From: Membranipora membranacea
Taxonomy: Eukaryota; Bryozoa; Gymnolaemata; Cheilostomatida; Membraniporidae
Direction: 5' to 3'
DNA length: 64,000 nucleotides
Assembly (NCBI GenBank): GCA_914767715.1
Contig: OU612066.1
Coordinates: 5,461,001-5,525,000, forward strand
Each line of letters starts with the position of its first letter. Positions within the stretch are counted from its first letter, which is position 1. Made by a program: the position numbers and the translations under genes. The notes under the pieces are model-generated. The model searched no databases and was not told where the DNA came from. It was given only the letters and a program-made list of their open reading frames with translations. Shown here piece by piece: positions 50,001 through 61,300 of the stretch.

Positions 50001-52211
50001 GTCATTTCAATGTAAACAAAACATTTCCATAGTCCAAGATCAACTGCAGGTATTAACAAGGGTAAACTACAAAATAAATTATACTGAAGTGTCTACCTGC
50101 AGGCCTATGGAATTTCCAGTTTGTATTCACTGGAAAAATTGTTGCTAATTGATCACATGGAAACTGTCTGAACCCAGCTTTGGAAGCCATAACAACAATA
50201 GAAGGGTACACTGGACTGAATTGGAAATGTCTATCTCAAGCTGACTGAAACATTACTGTAATCTAGGTAAGTTAAGGTAAGGTGATAGAGGAGACTTTGG
50301 TTACTCCTTCCTTGTTGGTTGGTCCACTCCATTATCAACAAGTTACTTTTTAACTACTGAGTACTCTGTTATCTGTAAACTTTCTAGAAAACCTCTTTAA
50401 ACAAATAAACATAAACATCATTCAAATCATGACATTGAAATGAGTCATTTGAAGCACTTGATCAAACTGTGTAGCTCATTGAGTGAGTTAAGTTAGTACA
50501 TGGATCGATTGTACAAGAATTGGTTCCTACTTGTAAAGTGCTTACTAAGGTTACTAAGTTGTATTCAATTCAAAGCAGAGCAAGATACTCTTGGTCACAT
50601 GATGGTGTAACCAAGGAGTTCTCTTTTGATGTAACTATTTATGCAAATATGGGTATTTTAGGTCTAGCTAAGACACTTTCACTGCAGTGGTAATTATTAG
50701 ATTAGGGTGATTAACTCTCAGTGTCTAAAGCCGCACGACCACTGCCCGAGCCCTGCACATTGCTCTACCCGATGGATAGTTGTTGCCCTGTGGTAAAAGA
50801 AATTGTGATATTTTTCTACGCGAGGCAAAGTATGACTGGCCTTCTTTCTTTCCCTGAGGCTGTAGTCTGGAGGCCAGGCCAGTGTGTTTTGCTTATGAAT
50901 TTTTAATCAGCTTGACTCGTGCACTTCAACCAGAAGTTGACATCTTTCATTCATTGGGTTGATTCTCTCTCTCAACCTGGCGGTTAAAAAGTTCATAAAA
51001 TAAAAATCATAATTGTGTATGATGTTGACAGCCATCACTCATTTGGTTGCTCTATTCTACCAAAGTATGATATCGTGTTTTAGAGGGTTGTGAGTTAATT
51101 GGCCAGAAGGGTAAGGTAGTAAGGTCCTCCAAAGTTCAAAAGAAAAAAGTAGTTCAAAGTGCAATTCAATGAAAAAGAGAAGCAGTGTGGTGCATTAATA
51201 CTCGATTCTTAAGGTAATATAACATCACATTGATTTGACACCTCTTACACATAACTAGGATGTACCTGCTGTCTTCTATGAGATGACTCTGACCAGCACA
51301 AAAACCAACTTTTTTTCTGATGATACAGACAGAGACTATATCTATGGTCTCTGATACAGATAAATGTGTAAAAAATGAATTCTAAGCAACAATGATGATG
51401 TTGACAAACTTGACTCAAAGTATCACAAAAGTAATCTGATATACTCAACTCCAAGTAGTGCTCATCATCGCAATGTAGGGGTGGAATAACATCAAACTTT
51501 TTCTGTGTGTTCAGCCGCGAATGTACATTTGTCATTCCTAGCATGCTCATTGATATTTGTGAATGCCAATCACTGCCGACACCGACTTATCGAGGAGCCT
51601 GAAAGAGCTGGGTCCCCAACATCGATTTCTTTCAGCTCACAGTTTGTTTTTAAAGCTCCGCTCAGTTCCAAATACCACCATTGGGTTTCCCCAAATTATG
51701 TGTGGTTTTGCAAATGTATAGATTGTTGAGACCATCATACTTTGTAATTCCTGTTGATGTAGGATGTTCCATATGCTGTGTTAGTTAGACCAACATGAGT
51801 TTTTAGTATGAGTGTGCACCAAGCTGTATATTTGGGAGTAAAATATTCAGTTGTTGTAGAAACCAGGATGTACATAGTCACAGGATTAGAGTATGTTTTA
51901 CAAACCAATCTGAGAATATGACATAACCAAAGTCACCAAATTGGTGTTTGGTCTTGGTTAGTAGTACAGTGCTGTTAGTTTTAGCTTCGATGGTTTTGCA
52001 CAAACACTGCAGATACGCTTTAGTGATTAAATTGTTTAGTGAATAAATTGCTGATTGTCTGACTGAATATCCAGTGATAAGGCACCAGTATTTGTGGTTA
52101 GCCAAATTTGAGGATATGAGGATGTTTGTATAACTTTTTGGCTCCTAACACTAAAGATTCAATCTTTTCCAAGCTTTCAACATAACATTAAAACAAGTTG
52201 TTTTATTTTAG
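50001..52211. other. upstream region of the TASOR-like gene, possible 5' UTR exon end at 50266
   Basis: A strong donor (ATCTAG then GTAAGTT) at 50266-50267 could end a non-coding first exon of the downstream gene, whose second exon has its acceptor at 52211. Otherwise I see no coding exons here. Confidence 0.3.
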
Positions 52212-52336
52212 AATGGCATAACAGATTGCTGATCTCATCAATCCGGACACTTCCCGAGGCATCTTATTGACGTTAGCGTTGAGACTCTACTATAGTCGTA
52301 TTGCGAGAGGAAGACTTACAATCATCGACCGGCATA

Positions 52337-55300
52337 ATGGTGAACAGAAAGGTTTGTTTCATTGGCATGCCAAACATTACTGATACTGTTTGTTGGGCTT
52401 CACATTTTTTTAACTTTTCTGAGCATTCAAAGATTTAAGTTTGGCTTCTTTCTTCAACTGAACATGTTATTCCAGTCGTGCTATACGGTGAGAAACTTAC
52501 TATTACTTTTTTGTAAATTTCCCCATAAAAGCAAGACCAAGCAACCATTTTTGCAATCTATAACAGCTTGATACTAGTAGTTATAGAACAAGTAAAACCT
52601 TCATGCTCTGATTAGGTTTCTCATTTTTAATTTCCTGGTTGCTTTCAATTGTAAGAAAATTTATTACCAGATAATAATAGCAGAGAATGACACTTAAGTG
52701 TACCATTTCCCTGTCATTAACACTGTTATGATGGACAGGGCATTAGTAACATAATAACATCAAATTCAATCAAGGATCAAATTAATACAGGGTATTCATT
52801 CAACCAGGTGGTGTAAGGTAGCATATGACAAAAACGGGAGCCTGCAAACATTATTTTATTTTTTCAGTTGGCAGGATCTTCCGGCCTAAGGAAAATATTA
52901 GTTGGATGATCTAGCTGCGATACACTTTGTGATTAGAGATACACTTGTTAGGGAAAGCTTGGGCTTGACTATAAAATGTCCAACTTTCCCATTAAATAAA
53001 CTTTTGTCATATGCTACTGTCATGTTGGACTTCGTTGTAAAACAGTCATATGGTATATTGAGCTGAACTGAACAATAAAATCATGCATGGAATTAGCAGT
53101 CTAGATATTGGGAGTATATATTATAAATTGCCATGAATACCATATCATCAAAGATTATAAATACCATATCATATTGTTGGGTCATCCCACTGACTTCAAA
53201 CTGATAAAAAAATGAGGAGGATGTTAATTCAGTTTGATCCGAACATACTTTTTGTTGCCTGTACGCAATAAATAGAGTGTCGTGTATAGAATTGGCACAA
53301 TATTGACAATCTGGCTAGCGGTTTTAATTCCGTCTAATTGATTCTAGTGATGAGACGATTGTCCAGTGTGAAGGGTTACAAATAGAAATTTGATACTTTG
53401 ACCCCACTTGACCTTTAGCCTTTGACCTTGTAGTGGTATCCTTGTATGAGTTAGGTTAGATAATGTGTAGACATAAGTAGAAAGCAGTTGTGTAATGACC
53501 AAACATACCTTGTTTGGCTCTGGGGAGTGCCAATTTCAAGGATTATTATAATCTGTCGTTGCAAAACTTGTTAGCCAAGACATAATCTACACAGCACATC
53601 AATAATGATTGCTACATCCAACCTGATGTGTATGAGCAGTGCTTAATCATGGTTCTTTGTTTCTTATGGATGTTGGGACTATTTATTTTATAGAGAGTGT
53701 TCATACACAATAACAATAGGATATAATATCGCAATCAATGATTAGATTATCTTTGTCTTTGATACTCAATTACTTAGTTTTTTTGTTCTTCTTCACGTTA
53801 GAAAAATTATTTTGTATGATTGCCTTTGTACCATGGTTTAGGAGTATTATTTCAAAGTTTAATAACCTTGCCTATAATGCAAGGTAAGCCACCTTGACAA
53901 GCTTTGCTGAGCTTAATTCCATTACAGAGTTATTGAAACAAAAGTTCACCGATCCTCAAACTTTAACATGGACCATACCTTTTATTTCTTGACTTAGTTT
54001 GAGCACTCAAACTTTACCTGATTTGTCGTTTGTGGCGCTCTGTTATCAACCATCCTTGCAGCAGACAATAGAATGCCCCCATCAGGGACCCGGGGAAAGT
54101 TGCAATAGTAAAAATGTTCAGGAGTAGTTTGACAATGTAAATATAATAATTTTTCATTATTTCATCTATTGCAGAGGCAGGCTTGGTATAACAAGGGGGC
54201 GAGACCTGTAACAGCAGCTGCTGTTGTGCGCAGGACATCTTCCAAGACAGGTTTACGCGTTCCTCTATTCCAAACACCATCAACAGAGGATGCATCACCA
54301 GTACTTGGTTACAAATCGGGGGGTCTTACTGAACCGCCGGATAGTGTACCATGCAGTGATTATAATAGTAACGATTTACACGAGTCCTTATCTACAGTTG
54401 TAAACACTACAGGAGGTGCAAATATTCTGAATAAGATAACAGACACTAATGTAAATGAATCAAGTGTCATAGGAGAGAAAAATTGTGGGGTGGTAAACAG
54501 CTGCTATATGGAAATTGATGACAGTAATAATAGTTGTACAGAGTCAAGAGGGGCAACTCCAACACGTGATGAGTCGGGTGAAAATTGGATGGTGATTGAT
54601 AATGATACAGGAGGAGACAATGTCAGTGATACAGTAACATCAACGTCAGTGGATGACGGGGTCTTTGTTGATAGCGGTGTGGAGAGTATCACAACAGCAA
54701 CAACAATAATAGATGAAGTCGGAGTATGCCATATGCCGAGTGATCCTACCCGTGGCAGCAGTGTCAGTGTCTCAGGTATTACAAGGCCAAGTAAGGTTTT
54801 AAACACAGACCAAGTCCGCAGTGATCGTAGCATGAGTGAAGCATCTAGAGGCTCAAGCAGAGAAAGGCACTCTAAAAGATACGGTTCTGTTGAATCAAAT
54901 CATTCCAATACTACTCTCAGCTCTGACAGGAGTAACAATTCAACCCGCAATCGGTCACCTACTTTACCTAGGCATGCTGACCGCCGTAGAAGTGGCCGAA
55001 GTGATAGGAATGGCTCTTTGGGAAAATCAAGGTCTAAAAGTAGAGATAGGAAAAGGAGGAAGTCAAAGTCTCCTGAATCTAATACACAGAGACATCGAAG
55101 ACTACGTGCAACATACCCTGATGGATCCGCCTATCCAAGTGGTTCCTCGTCAAAGACCTCAACTTCATCTCACAATTCTAATTCCAAACGAAGAACACAA
55201 GGAGGAAAAGAGAGCAGACCGACACATAAATCTAGGTCTTCCTCTACTGAAAGGAGGAGAAGAGTACTATCACCAAGGCAGTCTGTAGATAGGAGTTCTA

Positions 55301-58300
55301 CATGCTCTGATATTGCCTCTGTTTCTTCTAGTAAGGATAGGAGACAAAGTTTGTCTCCCAAACGCCAGCGATCCAGTTTTACTGATAATAGTACAATATC
55401 TGATACTGAAGGGTCTCAAAGCACCAGTTTTAGTGTCCACGCTGTTGAGGAAGGTCTTCAGCAACTTAGGAAAGAGAGTGAAACTCGTTTAGATATATCA
55501 AGCAGTGATGGTACACTGGTAGGCCTAGATGATAGCCTTTGTACAAGTGAAAGTTCAAGAGGTGATTCAATACATAGAAGAAGAACAAGGTCGCCACCAG
55601 TTCGCAAAATTAGTTCTGGATTCCCAAGCAGCACTATTTCTTTCACAAAAGGGACACATTCTGATCGTATGTTAGCAAAGAAATCCTTTTCTAAAGGTAC
55701 ATCAAGTCACTACTCAAGAGCAAAATCAGTGTACAATGCTAGAAGTAAGGTAACCGGCACCTCATCAGGAACATCCCTCCCAGAGAGAAAGTCTCAAAAA
55801 GATGTTGCAAAGAGGTTATCTCAGGCGAAGATGTTGGATGGTGTTGGTATCCAGAAGATCAGAGTTACACACCAGAGGGCCTTCATGAAGCAGTATGTAG
55901 AGGAGAACTACTTTGAGCCTGATGGTCCAATGTCTAAAGGGATGAAACCACTGATGGCATTCAAAATTGGCAATCCTCAGTTTGTATCTGAGTTTCTGGA
56001 AAAGAAAACAGAGATGATGAATGCGGATTCGGTGAGTCGTGTATCATTTACTGATAGCCAAACTTGTAATTAGCTTCAAAGTAAATTGTGACAGGATGTT
56101 ACAATTCAAAGTTACATGTAGATGATCATAACCATGCTCTAGTCTAGCAGTAGCACTGGAGAATAAATGCTTCCAATCAGTGTTTGTTGTTTTACTGCAT
56201 CTTGAATTGAACTATTTCACTTCTTTTTGCCATTAGGGGAACCCTGTACTTTTTGCATGCCAGTTATGTTTTCAGAATTGGTAAATATAATAAACAAACC
56301 AATATATAGGATAATACAATACTTGTTTAAAGGCTACAGAAAGGCTAAAGCAATATATAGTTCTGCATGTAAAGCAATACGAAGAATAGACAGTTTTCTG
56401 AGCTTTTATTTATGCCTCAATTCAGAGTTGTCCTCTCTCCAGTTTGGTACTTTTAACCCACGTCGCATAGGAAAAACCTGCTCAAAGAGGGTTATATTGA
56501 AAACCGCTAATGTAAGGATAAAAATGATTTTTGATTCAGAGTCTGCACCATTGAAAACCCTGTGAGACAGGGTTTCCAGGCTTGAATGTTGATAGATCTT
56601 TATTTTAGTGAAGAAACTCATGAAAGATTCTGCCAAATTGTCCGCAAAACGGACGGAAAATGCTATAAATGACTATCCAAATACTATAATTATTTCCCAA
56701 ACTATGTCCATATATGACTTTTCAATGTTGCAGATTCTGAATCAATAATAATTTTTATCCTATTATAAGCGATTTTCAAGATAACCCTCTTTTCAGCACG
56801 TTTTTCCTATGCGGCGTGGGTTAAAAGTACCAAACTGGAGAGAGGACAACTCAAAATTGAGGCCTAAATCTGTCTATTAAGCAATATGCGGCTAGCTCTG
56901 CAGTATTTATCCAATATTTTTACATTGAAAAATCATTTCAATTTGAGGTAAAAATTATGTTTAATTTTAGAAATTGTCCCTCTTCTCATGTATCAGGTAT
57001 CAAAGCCTAGTGCTGTACCAGCCCAGTCCACTTCCAAACACTTTAAATTACTGAGTTTTTCCACATATTATGGTTATTGTCAGGGAATGGTACAATAGAA
57101 GACAACTTAATTCATAAAGATCTCTTAAACCACTGCTGCCACAGCTGGGTTTTGCCCAGTGTGCCACCAGTCCAAAATTTAAATAGAGAGTTGTGGCATC
57201 AAAACATCAAGCCAGTAGCTTTGAATGCAGTTATATGAGCTCTCAAAATGCAGGGAGTATCTTCTTCCCCAGCCATCCACCATTAGTGATGACAAATGTT
57301 GTTGTTTACCAATCAGGTGTCTTTAAAATCTAGCTGAGATCCAACACTAATAAAAATGTTGGATCTCAGCTAGATTTTAAAGGCACATGATTGGTCAACA
57401 ACAACCTTTGTGTCAGCAGTGGTTTAAAGGGCAACCAAGGTTTCAAACAACTTCTCATTGATGCATGGGGAAAAAGACAAAATATAATTCGGATGATTAT
57501 TCAGCCAGAATTCTTGTGAAACATTTCTTCCATCAGGTACTCAAACTCAGCTAAAAGAGAATACTACATAGCAGTCTCCTGTTCCTGTTATTATTTAGCC
57601 TGTGCTCTATAATTATTACAGCAGAGTCTTGGAACCTCCCCTAAACTGAAGTGTTACCCAGCTTAGAGTCAGCAACTACTTTGAGTTTTGCATCGCGTAA
57701 TGCACAAAGCTGATGCTGCCCAGCACATTATTTGCTACCCATTAATGCATTGCTGCGAAACCTTGGTTGCCCTTTAAGTAGATAGAAGTGATAGCTTGTT
57801 GGGCTGGTACAGTACAGGCTTTGATACCTCAAAGATGAGAAGGGGGAACAATTTCTAACACTATACATAGTTTTCACCCAGCAGTATTAGGACTTTTCAG
57901 TATAAAATTATTGCATTGCTGCAGAACTAGCTGCCAGACTATATATCACGTTGACCATTCTGTAGTATTTGACAGAAAGCAAATTGATAAACAGTCACAG
58001 TTGGCCTTGTCTGAGCTTAGGTTTTAGAATATTGATCTTCATACCTATATACAGGACTAAGATATTCCAGTTTTTAAACAAGCAATGGCAGAAAATTTAG
58101 GAACCAGCATGTATTTTTGTTAGTCATTGATAAAATCTATCACTGATAGATTTAGCTATCATAAATGAATTTTTACATTCAGCACATTTTGACTCCTTAG
58201 TTCGGTATTTGTGTTTAGGGGCAGGCTCATGTGCAGAAGACTATGAAGGAGAAATTTGTGTACAAAGTCAAGATAGGTGAAGAAAATCTGGACAAGTTCA

Positions 58301-61300
58301 TAACTGAAGGTTTAACTGCAAATGGACAAAATGAATTTTTTCTTCAAAACTCGCTGAAATACGTGCAGGTCAGTTCCAACTTATTTATCTTACATTAGAA
58401 TGGAAATATTCACAATATATAACTGAATTCAACATGTTAACCTACCTTCAAATCATCTTAAGTGATGGAATATACTTTGATAGTATGTTTCCGTAATACC
58501 TCACCTATATGGCGCGTGCCTTATAGATGAAGGCGCCTATAAGAGTGGAGCATATAGGCGCGGCTATCATTTAAGCATTTTTATATTTGACTCGGACTAA
58601 ACCATGTTTTATAAGCGAAGCTGAATAGCTCAGTTGTTGGAGCGTCTGTTTCTGCGTCTGCCTTGCAACATTCTTTACAATGTTGCGAGTTCAAATCCCA
58701 CCGAGGTAAGTTTTTTTTCCAAAGGGGTTCCTTATAGCTGTGGGGTGCCTTATAACTGAAGCATTTTTATTTTTTCCAAGGGAGGTGCTTCACTTATGAG
58801 GCCGGTGCCTTATAAGTGAAGCACCTCCCTTGGAAAAAATAAAAGGTATAAATAATAATATATGCTATTTAAAAACTGCCAACTGACCATGGCATTTTAT
58901 ATTTATATAGGTTATACTCCTGTGGTCATGCAAAAACTGTACAACTTGCATATAGCATACAGGGTGTATTTTGATTTTAATGAATTCTTTTTGCATTTTT
59001 TGATGCTCCTAACACACAGTACATCAAAAAAATTTGTGAAGTTAAAACTGTCACCATGATAGAATAGCTCTACTTTCTGTTTCTAACATGACTGAATCCA
59101 TGACGGGCTATCATGGAAGTGCCAATTCTGTGATTGTCAATGTGATGGTAGAATTTTTTGGGTTTTTCTAAAATTTGCAGTACATGTTCCTTTCGTAAAT
59201 GCCTCCCAAAGCCTATATATATGATTGCAATTATTATAGATAATAATATGTTCTAACATTGAGAAACATTGCTTCGTTCAATCTCTCTTGATTGATTGCA
59301 CATGCATAATGCATAGAATTTAAAATTATTACAGCAAAAGGGGAAGTTTAAGAATGCGGTTCTACTCTATCGCCATGCTGATGTGTGCCTTGCCTGGGTC
59401 AGAGGGAAAGAGGTTCCCAAACACAAACCAATTTTCCTACTCATAAGCAAGGTATGGTGTTAGTTTTATATTTTGAATGTTTGTTATTATGGAAAATTTT
59501 CTTGTTTATTTTTCATCCAATACGGTATATAAAAGCAACAAAAGAATATAGAAAAATGACATACTTTCACATGTTGCAGGTGATATACGGGAGAGCAAAG
59601 ACATACTCTCATCTAAGTGATAAGCAGTTTATTAAACCAGACTATAAAGCAGATATGCTCAAAGTATCAACGCAGATGATGCGCAGACCATTCTATGATG
59701 ATGAAGAGAGAATACGTTACGCACTCTCATGTAGTAAGGTCAGTATCATGCTGCTGATGAACCACTAGAGAAGGGAATAGGACCGTTGTGTACCTTTAAT
59801 TCTGCTCTCATATTTCAGAGCATTCTGCATTACAGGTTGTAGAAATATTCCGGTTGAGCAAATGGGAGTTGTATAATACGAATAAGCAACCATCCACTGA
59901 ATAAATGTTTATATCACCTCATCAGGGGAGCGTTTAATTTCTCTTCCATATCATATTTTCAGCACGTATAAGAATTCAAAAATATAAAATTAAAATCAAA
60001 CAAAATTTAAAAAGAAACTAAATCCTCCGATTCCAAATTACACGTATCTGATTTGTGACAGAAATACAGGGGATTTAAGTTAATGACACATGAATTTGGG
60101 ATATACAGGTATGCAGCACATGGGCTGATGTGAATATTATTATAAGATTATATCAATGAAGAAATAATTATCAAGAAAATTCACAATATAGTCTTCTGCT
60201 TTTATCTTCCCTCAAACTGTTGCTACAGTGTGGGCTTGAACCTTGATGTTACTCAACAACATCAGAACGTCAGTGGTGCCCTCACTGTAAACACCATTGA
60301 ATTTTGCAGTAGCTGGAAATGTAAATATAATGTTAAAACAATTATTGTGCTATAAATATTTCTTTTCACCTTCAACTCAGCCAATAATTTAAACTTGGGA
60401 ATAGCAACTCCAGTGTTCGGAGATGGCAAATCAGAAAATAATCAGAATTCCGTGTAAACATAACTACATTCTTCATCACTGACTGTTTTATTGATTGTTA
60501 ACTGATGACTTGTCAGTTGGATTTTTCTGTTTGTAAATATTGAGCAATTCTCAAGCAAGGTGAGCGGTACTTCAACCAAATAACTTTTTAGGTGATCACT
60601 GATCTTACAGTTGTCGGTGACTCGGAGCCAAGTGTTTGTCTCTGGTTTTATCAACTATTCTTTTGATTTCTTTGCTAGTATGAACAGTACTTTTTTCTGT
60701 ACGATAATTACACAAACTTATTATGGCCCTGTTTGCAATATTGGTACCGCCATTTTTTGCTGTTCTACATCTGTCGTCTGAGCTGTTACTTCAAGCGCAA
60801 AGTGAACATATTGCTTTCATGTTGTGCGTATTGCATATTCTTTATTATCATTTTCATCACGCTCATATACTTTTCAGGCGATATTTACGGACATCAGCGA
60901 GTACGGACTAGTAAGAGACAGGCCCCGACAGATACTACCCTATGCGATTGTGTTGTACACCAAAGCTGATTATAACGAGGATGTACAAGCTGACCTCAAG
61001 CAGGTAGTTCTGAGATGGAAGGAGAACTTCGAGATGCAGAGATGGCAGATGATGAGACAACAGAGAGCTGCTGTTGCAGTGACAGCCTCGCCAAGTGTGG
61101 GTCTTCTATCAGCAAGGCTACCATTGCCTCCTGCCACGCGGCAGGCCATGGAGAGCATAACAGCTGCTGAAAATACCCCACAACTATTGGCACCTGGAAG
61201 AAGAACGCAAGCACTATCTGCTAATTTGGAACCTCTTGGTCCAAGAGTTATAAATGGTGGTCAATTAGCCCCTGGAGGAGAGATGACGGTGGCCAACATG

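Noticed and set aside
54504-55646. Several frames overlapping the giant exon on both strands, including a 150-residue plus-strand one at 54836
   Set aside because: Shadows of the Ser/Arg-rich reading frame, whose low-complexity codons keep other frames open.
56227-56636. Open frames inside the C element on both strands
   Set aside because: They arise from the palindromic arms of a non-coding repeat; no domain is recognised.
58617-58706. Functional tRNA gene
   Set aside because: A and B boxes are present, but acceptor and T stems do not pair and the anticodon arm cannot be drawn.
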